Assembly (NCBI GenBank): GCA_030581615.1
Contig: JAKTTT010000068.1
Coordinates: 1-64,000, forward strand
Direction: 5' to 3'
Origin: Alloascoidea africana
Taxonomy: Eukaryota > Ascomycota > Alloascoideomycetes > Alloascoideales > Alloascoideaceae
DNA length: 64,000 nucleotides
The notes under the pieces were generated by a model. The model searched no databases, was not told where the DNA came from, and saw nothing but the letters and a program-made list of their open reading frames with translations. The first letter of the stretch is position 1, and the number at the start of each line of letters is the position of its first letter. The position numbers and the translations under genes were made by a program. This document shows, piece after piece, positions 12,501-20,698 of this stretch.

Positions 12501-14475
12501 CACTAGAATTTCCCAAAGTATAAGCGCTAGACCCACTAGATGCTGAAAGACTAGAATCTTGTGATGCTAGAGTGCTTGATCCATTAGATGGTCCAGTTGA
12601 AATTTCAGAAGAAGTTGATTTTGTTGTACTTGAAGTTGAGGCGGCGTCTGTACTGCTCGACCCTCTTGAAAGCAAAGTGCCAAAACCACTAGACGCAAGA
12701 ACACTTGAATCCTTCAATGTCAAAGAGCTAGAAGTCCCTGATACACGAGACTTTGAAAGACTAGAAGCTTCCGATATCGAAGAAATAGAATTTCCTGAAG
12801 TATTAACGGTTGATCCACTAGAATTTTGTAACGATGAAGAACTAGATGCACTTGACTGACCAGCTGAAATATCGCTTGATCTCGTTGAGAGTTTTGAAGC
12901 TGGAGAACTCGATATGGTAGAGACTTGAATGCTAGAGTCTTTTGAAATCAGAGCACTTGACCCACGAGAAGTTGAAGCACTAAAAGCTTTCGATGATGAA
13001 GAACCAAAAGTTTTTGTAACCAGATCGCTCAATCCACGAGATCTTGAAAAACTTGAGTTTTCCGATTTCGAAGAACCAGAACTTTCTGAAACTAGAGCTC
13101 TCGACTCAGTGGATGATGCCACAATAGAATATCGTGATTCCGAAGAGCCAGATCCACTGAACTTACCAGTTGAAATGACAGGTTCACTGGATTCCAATGA
13201 GGCTCCAAAGACTAAGGTTGAAACACTCGTTATACTAGAGATCGGGACGCTAGGTACTCTTAAACTTGAAACACTGGATGATGCGACACTAGAATATTCT
13301 GGTATTGAAGAAGTAGATCCGCTTGACCGACCAGCTGAAACAACAGATAAACCAGATCTGATGGAGATTCCTGAAGTTGGAACGCTCGTTACACTTGAGA
13401 ATTTGACGCTGAACCCTTTTGAACTTGGAATGTCAGTATCACTAGGCATTGAGATACTAGAACGCTCTGATACTTTTAGGCTAGAAGCTTTGGAGCTTGA
13501 AATACCGGACTCATTTGATTCTGATAAAGAATGAGCACTTGATCCACTTGAAGTTGGAACGACAGTGGCGCTTGATCTGGTAGAATATGGGACGATTATT
13601 GAACTTTTCGATATTGAACCACTGTATCTGCTGCCCCCGGATGTTTGAAATATTCTTGAGGTTGGTGAATTGTTCGACGTTGTTGACGCTGTGGAGATTA
13701 AAACGGTAGAGTAGCTTAGAGATAATGGAGCAGAGCTAGCGCTGATGCCATTAGACAGACTGGATGATGGCGCTAACGCAGATGATGCTATTGCAACAGC
13801 GGAGCTCTGAACCTGAGAATGAGAAGGTGACTGTGTCTTTGTGTTTGTGTTTGTCCGTGAATCTCGAGACGAAGCAGACAAGACAGATATTGAGCTGGAC
13901 TTGGTTACCGAGGTGTCTGTGAGAGTGCCGAGGGCGTCGACGGAGCTAAATCTTTTACCACAGGCCTCGGAGTCCCAACAGTAAGGGTTGGAATTGTAAG
14001 TGTCCGTAGTGGAAAAAATGCATATTCCAAAGGCTTTTTGCGTGCAGTATGTGATTTTCAAAGTGGCCGATGGCACACAGGTGAAACCCAAGATGAAGGA
14101 GAGCCCGAGGGTATCCTGGCTGATGGTGAAAGTGAAATGGTTCGCATTGCCATTGATTTTATCTACTCCCGGGCCATATAATGTATGAGGAGATGCACCG
14201 TATAGAACCACATTTTGCAATTCCTTGTTCTTGTAAGATTTGCTTGTAATGTTGATTTTATAAGTGAGATCGTAACCTTCGAGAAGTCCGAGAAGCGACC
14301 ACTTGGATGCAGCTTTCACAGCGACAATCTCTTGTTCACAATCAAAAAGTCCATTTAAGCACATCTGCTCAAGGACACAGGGATGGGCTGCTGATGCCGC
14401 TACCATGCCCCAAGGGTGAAGAAGTAGCAGAAGAAAGAGGCTCGTGAAGCTTCTCCTGGATAGGCTCATCGTCAT
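6550..14475 (-). CDS. Giant GPI-anchored adhesin with ALS/agglutinin-like domain near the C-terminus
   Basis: The protein has 2641 residues. Residues 1-27 form a signal peptide with a leucine-rich core. Residues about 30-175 are a Cys-containing globular region I do not recognise. Residues about 180-2160 are a Ser/Thr-rich stalk of degenerate short repeats. Residues about 2166-2440 resemble the N-terminal adhesion domain of Candida Als proteins and yeast agglutinin: a GDFFEFTFPDD strand, a Cys followed by a G-x-x-x-F-x-F strand, FDCNNVHV (compare IDCSNIHV in Als3) and a CSSSTIAISY segment (compare CSSNGIFITY). An acidic Ser/Gly/Asn spacer and a hydrophobic GPI-type tail ending NFFFIF follow. 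A TATA-like TCTATATATC lies about 58 bp before the ATG. The domain order is unusual, since Als domains normally sit at the N-terminal tip. Cell-surface adhesion is inference from the family. Confidence 0.8.
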   Translation of the reverse strand: MTMSLSRRSFTSLFLLLLLHPWGMVAASAAHPCVLEQMCLNGLFDCEQEIVAVKAASKWSLLGLLEGYDLTYKINITSKSYKNKELQNVVLYGASPHTLYGPGVDKINGNANHFTFTISQDTLGLSFILGFTCVPSATLKITYCTQKAFGICIFSTTDTYNSNPYCWDSEACGKRFSSVDALGTLTDTSVTKSSSISVLSASSRDSRTNTNTKTQSPSHSQVQSSAVAIASSALAPSSSLSNGISASSAPLSLSYSTVLISTASTTSNNSPTSRIFQTSGGSRYSGSISKSSIIVPYSTRSSATVVPTSSGSSAHSLSESNESGISSSKASSLKVSERSSISMPSDTDIPSSKGFSVKFSSVTSVPTSGISIRSGLSVVSAGRSSGSTSSIPEYSSVASSSVSSLRVPSVPISSITSVSTLVFGASLESSEPVISTGKFSGSGSSESRYSIVASSTESRALVSESSGSSKSENSSFSRSRGLSDLVTKTFGSSSSKAFSASTSRGSSALISKDSSIQVSTISSSPASKLSTRSSDISAGQSSASSSSSLQNSSGSTVNTSGNSISSISEASSLSKSRVSGTSSSLTLKDSSVLASSGFGTLLSRGSSSTDAASTSSTTKSTSSEISTGPSNGSSTLASQDSSLSASSGSSAYTLGNSSDQISSVSSAPTSEISTGSNVSGISASESSETSSSMLQSSSPSVSSKPSSLALKSFSSSISEYSGLSTFNGSSTLVSKGFNVQISSIIGVPTSEISTGSIAFDISASLSSGYISSMLRDSSGYISSDSGLSSLRASSLQISSRTTAPTSGVSTRSIVSGISNGLSNKPSASVPQDSSLSTSSGSSVHTSGSSSVSISEVSTGPNEFVISTGQSSELNISVSQVYSLSTSSVLSTLPSKSASVQLSNKASVSTAEVLAESDAYDISANQPSESNALMSQHSIGLSTHISSKFSDSDISSSNGSSASMPQVSNLSTSSGSSVLSSRVSISSISENSRAVSSSSSVFPTSQGFNAQMSSLTSVPTPELSTGSILSEIPSSLSSGSGAPISQVSDIIKSSESSQSDVLFSSRHWNSSISASSESSGYHYTTLESGVSGGSSLFTLDSPVGFYVSIPRGSSSSVSEYSNAQTSGESGGTLIPTWGESSTQKSSRSSGFGTPTSGRHSHSTVPASFRSSFQIPKDSSTTATARSSFPHSGEFSTQYSTESNVFGISSSPSRWSSAPTSETSRVPVPNESNTSRISSPSSSDNYGVPNSMSSFQISKDSTISSLTSISTSSSYAISTSDNFDPSRPGVQSESSTSTLRASSAPTTSESNGSKSSTSGVSNFPISAFPTVVSSSAFDALSDKPNGSSVQASERYSADTFSGTGFSRAPTSFSSNVQITEAINVSTFRASSLSELLNTEGSGDQNSGRSSGSSISYQSTRPSRLTSHSVLASTPTKSSDSGLSTSREFSSSRLEESSALIADGSSVPISVAYTSIGMSSESKISAPDRPIVSISGGSSMPDTQRSKFSSAPISISFGFSDLPISENTSPSPVPTTDRASTSERPGNSNTPTSRGLSSTNANESVDSPTSSDKISAHDTSVSGALVSSGFDISFASSSGFHVQTSRASNALTLGASGYITLGGFSSRSKATSIPASSLSGVPTTATSNVHTFNSPGFSVISTSSKPSDTTPEELPSSKTGSSHDAFTSTVKMSSFFISGQSQGSSIFTSGRSSHSGVTTSIESSFPMSEVLSIETSSGSGSSKPTGSIALTNYPNSLEINISSSATISRVTKFSKSSSGFDDLESGKSRIITSSISSAPGISSGGSVFPTSAGPSSLKLENSQTFKSDQSNSSDSLTAGGSSHFDLSSTRTSSAQVSEISRLEKLSKPSSVISGSSTVRTPESSSFPTGESGGSGLLAGGSSASASKSSSTPEPNTNLNFSDFPTSGEFTSSSIATASRSSNTFVVSTSDAFSSSTSGISFSTESNAPISGGSPSFRNVSSQSNLSNVPASRESDSLGALTSGESNTIPSDSIYSGVPNSQESSVTKSGALFDRSREYSGPTLKGSSSSTSRISSFPKSGGSVFSTSERFSSSRTQTSEPSVPTSSLSHKSSGSTHSRPSTLSKSILISATERPDSSSRSLSTLSTLFSSRSSSIRSSTSSTRSLQTLSCNPSDAVQTSSASGSVEGLDLISDIRVKRQQYETTNNQTPFNYFLVEVDFSLPANAQRGDFFEFTFPDDFANISNEVPLLNADRTEVLGQGIFNSNTGKFRVSFLNDIAQGSTGSLQFTCTLKQQPDDCYYMGEHLFEFVTANSRFASAISFEPTESTSFNILVRPSENGKVINLNIPGSIGWSTMTVSMDIDTSIYQFDCNNVHVFLSSIVNGYGYPIDLTETDLFVTEVTCSSSTIAISYLQQSRPDYIVQYSVPILDISRVSRYDLPITLNFDNGADSHLAKRDIFIVNPGASGVINSTDTESTIGSDSDSDSGSSSGDDGDWENSESGPGSGRESENGSGFTSGNGDRDGSTPGNGSGHGSDEGNTSEYDDSGSGSSLESTSQSGQKNENESGSPSASKYENDSNSISGPEAETENTNGSESGSEFESESYTDTNRNPVPEDNFVATDSSYSGSGHHPSSLAHLLTQESFAFRTNPPTLAIIISINFFFIF
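7155..7980 (-). other. ALS/agglutinin-like domain within the giant adhesin
   Basis: Residues about 2166-2440 carry a run of motifs in the same order as the Als invasin domain: S-L-P-A then GDFFEF, the Cys-Tyr-Tyr-x-G strand, FDCNNVHV, a Y-P-I segment and TCSSSTIAISY. Four cysteines are retained. The comparison is from memory of Als3, not from an alignment program. Confidence 0.7.
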
Positions 14476-14530
14476 CTACGGAAAAGAAGTAGTAGAAGAA
14501 GAAGAAGGTATCAATTGAGTTTTTGGTCGG

Positions 14531-14539
14531 GATATATAG
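14531..14539 (-). promoter_or_regulatory. TATA-like element of the giant adhesin gene
   Basis: On the minus strand the sequence reads CTATATATC, about 58 bp upstream of the ATG at 14475. Spacing and sequence fit a yeast TATA box; function is inferred. Confidence 0.4.
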
Positions 14540-16108
14540 AAACAATGCACGAGTGGTTTTAAATGTTTATTTAATCTTTCATCTTCAGTGTTTTTGTTCA
14601 TTTCTGTTTGGTTGATGTGGAGGAGCAGAACTTTAGATCCAAACCGGAATATAGTTTAGCGTTAGGGGTGCGAGAAGTAGAAGGAAATAAGCATATACAA
14701 GAAAGAAAAGAAGCTTAATGTAACCCGCTTTTGGAAGATGCGGTGAGAGATGACCAGATTGTTTTCTACACTTTTTAAGTAGAAAGGAACTATCAATTTG
14801 ATTGTGTTCAATGGTAAGGTGCAATGAGAGAGGGATTTATAATGGTGAGTACAAATGAGATTTCTACAATTGCAAGTAGCAGAATAGAACTGATAGTCAT
14901 AATCAAAAAATAACAATAAAAATAGATCTTTAAGAGTGAAATTTCTAGAGTTTTTTAAATCTAAGGTTCCTTCTATTGGCATGATATGTTGTAGAACTAG
15001 GCGTAGAAGGAAAGAATAGGGGGGAAAAAAGGTTATATTGGTTGGAGTTTAGCCATCTGTTAATCTTCGCATTGTGAAGATGACAAGAGGAGAAATTTCT
15101 TAATTTTCACAAAAGTTATAACAGTAATTATAAAGAGCAAGATATTTCTGAATAGAAAAATAGTGGCACCATCGAATGGCTACTTGTTTCCAGATCGGAG
15201 AGGTACTTGTCAAAGTTTAAAAAGAATCGAGAGCTTCACGGTTGGGTTCTGGCGGAACCCGGAAGAAAAGGCGGTTGTTTTTTCCCGAAAGACATAGATG
15301 GTATATTGAAGACTTCACAGTTATTGGGTTTCTATCTGTTTTCGTTTTTGGCTGCTGCTTGTGTCGGAAATGAACTTGCCATGCTCCACTTCCTTTTTGC
15401 ATAACGGAGAAGATGGGTGAAAAAAGTTATAATGCAAATGAACACACGCGGAAACAAACCGTAATTCACAATTTCACAAACAATCCAAAATCTCAACACA
15501 TAAAAGAAAGCTTCAAGTCCCCAATTTAGGGGCTATTTGTCTCCACAGTTTGGACCGCCATGAGGGCAATAAACAGGTTTGTGCTTAAACAATTGGCAGG
15601 TAGAGCAAAAAATAGGATTCATGTTTTAATGCAGACCTTATCGTCCCACTTTATTTAACATGCTTAAATATCAGCAAGATAGTACTTTGTCTAGTTACTC
15701 AATAAACAGAACAAGGCTAATAACAAATAGTAGAGGCTTAGTCTGTTAACTCTAATAAGCTTGTTTCAAAGAGGGCAAGACGGCCCGACCAAAGCTTCCT
15801 GCACCGTGTATCTGTTTTTCTGCACCACGCCAATTTTATTCGGATCTAGCAATTGGCATGGCATGTTAAAAGTGAGAGCGGCGTCAAGTCCGTTATAGGC
15901 ATAGTCTGGTCCAAAGTCTCAAATGTGTTGGAGGCTGTATTTGACAAGAGGCCAAGCTCAAATGCTCTTGTTGAGAGATCCAAATCAGAGATTACATGTC
16001 GAGATTACAATATTAACCCTGAGCTTGGACCTACGCGCAATTATAAGGTCCTTGGCTAGACTAGAAGACTGCTCTAGCTCTAGTCCGATGCTCCACGCAT
16101 CACGATAG

Positions 16109-16148
16109 CCAGAACCAGAACCAGAACCAGAACCAGAAAAAGAACCAG
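16109..16148. repeat. CCAGAA hexanucleotide repeat
   Basis: Four to five CCAGAA units, then a slightly degenerate copy, lie in non-coding DNA about 380 bp upstream of the glutaredoxin gene. Confidence 0.8.
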
Positions 16149-16274
16149 CACTTTAACAGGAACCTACACTTTGCACATTTGCACATTTGCAGAGCTCGAG
16201 ACAGCATCGTTTCGGCGGCTGAGAGCGGATTCCAGATCTCCGAGATTAGACCGATTAGATAAACCGGCTGGGAG

Positions 16275-16280
16275 CACGTG
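16275..16280. promoter_or_regulatory. CACGTG E-box, possible Cbf1/Pho4-type site
   Basis: The palindrome CACGTG sits in GCACGTGAC, 246 bp upstream of the glutaredoxin ATG. The flanks give GTCACGTGC on the other strand, the form preferred by yeast Cbf1. Binding is inference. Confidence 0.45.
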
Positions 16281-16525
16281 ACCCGCACTTTTTCCTGTAA
16301 AAAGCTCCGGAAATCGAAATCGTGCAAGTGCAAGTGAAAATGGAAATAGAAATGGAAATTGAATTTTTGTTCACTCAAGCGGTGAATATGTGAAAGAATT
16401 GGACACAAAACTGCAATTCTCTTTTCTCTTCTCCCCCTTGCTTCTGTATCTCCCTCACCTTCGAGATAAACAACATTTTTTGCAATTTTCACACCGAAAG
16501 ACTCAACTTTTCACACACATACAGA

Positions 16526-17185
16526 ATGCCGGTTACGGAGATCACCTCGGAGGCGCACTTTACAGACATCACGGGCTCTCTTGGGTCGAGCAAGCTTGTT
16601 GTGATCTATTTCCATGCTCCGTGGGCCGCACCCTGTATCCAGATGAATGCCATCTTCACCACGCTTTCGGATCTTCACCGCAATGCGCTGTTCCTCTCTG
16701 TGAACGCGGACGATAACGTGGCAGTCACGGAGATTTTCGACGTGAGCTCTGTGCCCTTTTTCGTGCTTGTGCGGGACGGTGCGATTCTCAAAGAGATGGC
16801 GGGCGCGGACACCAAAGAGCTGATGCTGTGTCTCCAGACCTATTCTCCGGCCACGAGTGTGAGTGTAAGTGCGAGTGCGAGTGCGAGTGTGAGTGCTAGC
16901 GATGGATCCAAGCCCGGGGCCTCAGGCACGCTCCACCGCAGCCACCACCATCATGGCCATGGCCACGGCCATAACCACGGCCACGGCCACGGCCACAGTC
17001 ACAGTCACCACCGACACCACCACTCGCGGGCCCGCAGCCCGCAACGGTGCCATAGCCATAGCCATAGCCATAACCATGCCCAGGGACACGGGCACGGACA
17101 CGGACACGGACACGGACACGGGCATGGACACGGCCAGGGCCAGGGCAGGCCGCCCAGCCCGGCAGCCAGCATCTCGTCGTCGTCC

Positions 17186-17217
<32 letters not shown>

Positions 17218-17563
17218 TTCACGGCCGCGCTCAAATTCCGAAGAGACGCCCGCGGACCTCCACGCGCGGCTGACCAAGCTCGTGAACGCGGCGCCGGTGA
17301 TGCTTTTCATGAAGGGCACGCCCGCGATGCCGCGGTGCGGGCTGTCTCGCCAGCTCGTGGGCATTTTGCGCGAGAGCCGAGTGCGCTTCGGCTTCTTCGA
17401 CGTGACCAAGGACGACTCCGTGAGACAGGGCCTCAAGCGGTACTCCAACTGGTCCACGTACCCCCAGCTCTACATCGGCGGCAAGTTGCAAGGCGGGCTG
17501 GACATCATCAAGGAGTCGATCGAGTCGGATCCATACTACTTTTCCCGGATCTTCGACCTTTGA
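16526..17563 (+). CDS. GRX3: Monothiol glutaredoxin of the GRX3/GRX4 (PICOT) type with His-rich linker
   Basis: This 345-residue protein should carry an Fe-S cluster as a dimer and take part in iron regulation and cytosolic iron delivery, as Grx3/4 do. Residues 1-105 are a thioredoxin-like domain with WAAPC where thioredoxins have WCGPC. Residues about 137-205 are an extreme His/Gly/Ser linker, followed by a Ser run (about 217-232). The glutaredoxin domain fills about 240-345, with MKGTP, the Cys site at 271-274, the TYPQLYIGG strand and GGLDIIKES. The signature tetrapeptide is CGLS instead of the usual CGFS; Leu273 is encoded by CTG. The gene is convergent with RAD24. The His-rich linker is not typical of the family and looks like the loops of metal transporters. 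Confidence 0.9.
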
Positions 17564-17815
17564 ATGTCGAATTTGGCAAAATTGTACACCCAGTACATTT
17601 TCACTTGGCTTATCTGATCTTTTCTCTGCATCTTCAAACATGTATTGTCGTTTTAAAATTGCATCCCTTTGTGTCTTTCATCCATACAAATTTCAAGCAT
17701 TGGCTGACTTTTTGATTTTTGATTTTTGATTTTCATCTTTGTAGATATGCAAAATGTATTGTGATTATGATGAATATACAAATAAAAGATTTATATGATT
17801 CTTCGTGTACATGCT

Positions 17816-20311
17816 TCAAATGTCCTTCAATTCCCAATCTTCGATCTCATCGAGTCCAAACTCATCCTCCTCTTCCTCATCAAACGTATCGCGATCGTAC
17901 TCAAGCTCACTGAATTCGTCCTCTCCCACATCATACCTCTCCATCTCACCAACATGCTCATTTCCATGCTCATTTCCATTCCGTGGTGACTCCTCATCGT
18001 AGTCCTCAACAAGACTCCTGTCGGCGTAAACATGCCCAGCCATGGACCCCCCAAGTCTCTCACTTAGCAGCGCATCCCGCTTCCTCTCCAACTGTATCCT
18101 CTTAGGCCCATTCGCCAAAACTCGTGAAATCCCCCGTCGTACCATCGGCTCGTAGTATCCCAACAACTGGACAGCAACGTCGAAATTCCGCAAAATGTGT
18201 TCTCCTCCAGTTCGACAACGATGCTGGTACACACGCACCTGGTCCGCCATCTTTCGTTGCAAAGCGCGCGCTTTCCACACTCGCGGGTACACCGCCGTGG
18301 TCGTGTTCGTACTCGTACTCGTACTCGAAAAACCTGAGCCCTCTTTGGAGGAATTGCGAACGAGATCCGAGAGAAAATGTCTTGTGCTGCGAACCCCAAA
18401 GTCGAGCGAAATGGGCCCGTCCGTGCCCCAACAATCGCCAACACTGAGACTTTCCGCAATCGCAGCAGCTTTCTCCAGTGGGTATTCGCCTCGGTTGCAA
18501 ACCGTGTAGTTTTCATGAAGCGCGTAGGGCAACAAAGCCGTGTTTCTGCCGGACCAATTGCTCAGCACGTCCTCCACGACCAGCGATAACGAGGCCAATT
18601 CGCACCGTGGAGCGACCGTTCCATTCATCGAGTTGATTCTCCGCGATGCGCTTGCTGAATCGCTCTTCGTGCCGTACAGCACTTTCCCAATCGTGTTGAA
18701 GTATCCAACACGGCTCTCTCGTCCAAACGTCATCTCGTTGCCCGCTCCGCCAGAAGGTTGGATCCACCGACTCCAAAACTCAAAGGAACAAATCGCAGAC
18801 CTCACGTCCCCCAACTGGGCCACGGCCCTCAGTTCTTTCTCATACGTCCGTTTCGGCATTTTTGCAAAAACACGCGGTTCCCGTTGTACAATCCGATTCA
18901 GGTGTTTCTCGATAATCGTCCTTGCCACAGGGTTAAATTTGATCCGCACCGTTTTGTAATCTTGGAGCAACGCGGGTCCCAAAACCGTCTCCGCCGTGTA
19001 GGCGACCCCCCAGTGATCCCTTCCACCGGTATAATCCTCTGCTGGAGGCTCGATCTCCGTGATGCAAATGACAAGCGGCAAGGGAGGCGGCACCACGTCT
19101 GTGTGGATATACTCCAAAACCGCATTTTGGAAATTACTTCTTGTCTCTTCGTGAAGCACATTCGGCAGATCCTCCACAAGGATGACTTTGCCCGAGGCTC
19201 TTTGATAAATGCTCGATTTGAGAAAGTCCGAAAAGGAAAGCACCTGGGACATGCCTTGAACAGGAGTGCGGTTTTCCCATTCAATCATGCCATTCGATTT
19301 CGATTTCGATTTCGATTTCAACTTCAACTTGGCTGAACCGCGAGCAAACGCCATCAGACCGCGACTTGCCGCTTGTTCTTCAGGATCGTGTTCCTGTTCC
19401 TGTTCCACAAGCTCCCGTGCAACTAGTTTCACACAGGTGCTTTTGGACGCGCCCGCGGGTCCAGATAACACCAGCAGTCGCTGCGGCAGAGCACTCGAAA
19501 GCATCCCGCCCAGCACGTTTCTCACCTCGGCCAGCTTTTTCGGATGAAGCGCGAGCTCCTGGGTCGTCCGTGGACTGTACTTTTCGACCCAGGATCCACC
19601 GTCTTCTTCCATCTCCTTGGGAGACGTGGGCGTGGACACATCTTGCGAACTGAGACGAAGCTTGGTCAATCGGCTGCCCAGATTCTTGGAAAACACACCT
19701 GATGAAGATGCCACAGCGGGTTCATCTCGGTCTTTGCAATCCTGTGCGTCTTCTTTCGACCCGCGAACGGTTTGCGAGAACGAGAGAAGACCACGGAGTC
19801 GAGAATCTCCTATCGCGTGAGATTTCGATGTCGGATCAAGCGAGAGACTTCTTCTTCTCCTTGGTCTTTGCCTTGCACGAATTGTGTCTCTGTCGGGCAC
19901 TACCGGCGAGGATGAATCCAGGCTGATTTCAACCGCCATTTCCGTATCAGTATCCGTGTCCATGCCATCTCCATCCGTTCTGGTATTGGTTGTGGTGCTG
20001 TCGCTCGTCAACACCCGTCGTCGTCGCTTTCGTGGTCGCTTTTTGTTTCTGTTCTGGCTTTGTGGGAAGCTGGATGCCTGGGGCATGCCCACTATATCTT
20101 CATCATCCGAGTCAATCACCACATATGGTTGAGGATGTTTCCTACTGGTTTCCTGTATCTCGTCGTTTTCATAAACTGTAGAAGGCTCCAACGTGGAAGT
20201 TAGATTCCGTGTGCTTTTTCTCTTACTTGTCAACAGACGCTTTTGAGCCCAAGTCCGAGTCTTAGTGCCAGTGCCAGTCCCAGTTTCTGGCTGTTTCCGT
20301 TTCGGCCCCAT
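17816..20311 (-). CDS. RAD24: DNA-damage checkpoint clamp loader Rad24/Rad17
   Basis: Rad24 replaces Rfc1 in an RFC-like complex and loads the 9-1-1 clamp at damaged DNA to activate the ATR/Mec1 checkpoint. The 831-residue protein has a long low-complexity N-terminus with Arg/Lys-rich stretches, then the WVEKYSPRTTQELALHPKK block that opens the AAA+ region, a Walker A motif GPAGASKST near residue 285 (the family-typical SKST form) and VILVEDLPNV as the Walker B strand. The C-terminus is acidic. A Lys-Ser run after the P-loop comes from a TTCGAT-type hexamer repeat at about 19298-19330. It is longer than S. cerevisiae Rad24 (659 residues), mostly through the N-terminus. The ATG at 20311 is the first good start. 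Confidence 0.88.
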   Translation of the reverse strand: MGPKRKQPETGTGTGTKTRTWAQKRLLTSKRKSTRNLTSTLEPSTVYENDEIQETSRKHPQPYVVIDSDDEDIVGMPQASSFPQSQNRNKKRPRKRRRRVLTSDSTTTNTRTDGDGMDTDTDTEMAVEISLDSSSPVVPDRDTIRARQRPRRRRSLSLDPTSKSHAIGDSRLRGLLSFSQTVRGSKEDAQDCKDRDEPAVASSSGVFSKNLGSRLTKLRLSSQDVSTPTSPKEMEEDGGSWVEKYSPRTTQELALHPKKLAEVRNVLGGMLSSALPQRLLVLSGPAGASKSTCVKLVARELVEQEQEHDPEEQAASRGLMAFARGSAKLKLKSKSKSKSNGMIEWENRTPVQGMSQVLSFSDFLKSSIYQRASGKVILVEDLPNVLHEETRSNFQNAVLEYIHTDVVPPPLPLVICITEIEPPAEDYTGGRDHWGVAYTAETVLGPALLQDYKTVRIKFNPVARTIIEKHLNRIVQREPRVFAKMPKRTYEKELRAVAQLGDVRSAICSFEFWSRWIQPSGGAGNEMTFGRESRVGYFNTIGKVLYGTKSDSASASRRINSMNGTVAPRCELASLSLVVEDVLSNWSGRNTALLPYALHENYTVCNRGEYPLEKAAAIAESLSVGDCWGTDGPISLDFGVRSTRHFLSDLVRNSSKEGSGFSSTSTSTNTTTAVYPRVWKARALQRKMADQVRVYQHRCRTGGEHILRNFDVAVQLLGYYEPMVRRGISRVLANGPKRIQLERKRDALLSERLGGSMAGHVYADRSLVEDYDEESPRNGNEHGNEHVGEMERYDVGEDEFSELEYDRDTFDEEEEDEFGLDEIEDWELKDI

Positions 20312-20698
20312 TCTCTTTCTAAGTTATCCTCCCAGTCGTGCCAAGTCAGACTCGGAGAGTGCACATTCTCTACACGTAGTGGACCCAGTGCGCTGGTGCT
20401 AAAGCTGCTGGAGCAGAACCGCTGCAAAGCGGTGTGCTGCTGGAAGGTTGTCTTGCACACACGAGAAAAATTCAAGCAATATGGACAATTACGTTATACC
20501 GGTCTGTTCTGTATATTTAAACCGAAAAAATGTGAAAACAATAGTGGTAAAGCAAAAAAATAAATGAATGAATGAAACGAATTCAAAAAAAGCGAATTGA
20601 TCATCTAAAAGAGCGTATGAATAAAGCAATAACAAAAGCAACAATCAATCCAATCCTCGTGTATCTATGTGCTATACCGATATTCCATTTTTAAATCA
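20312..20698. other. Intergenic region, RAD24 promoter and CAF120 3' side
   Basis: This 387-bp stretch separates two minus-strand genes. It holds the RAD24 upstream region and an A-rich segment (20520-20660) that probably carries CAF120 3'-end signals. I see no other feature. Confidence 0.4.

Larger units (their letters stand above)
14476..16525. other. Divergent intergenic region with CCAGAA repeats
   Basis: Two kilobases separate the adhesin start (-) from the glutaredoxin start (+). Small open frames here lack recognisable similarity. A (CCAGAA)n run lies at 16109-16148, an E-box at 16275-16280, and a purine-rich (AAATGG)-like run at about 16325-16360. I see no RNA gene. Confidence 0.45.
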
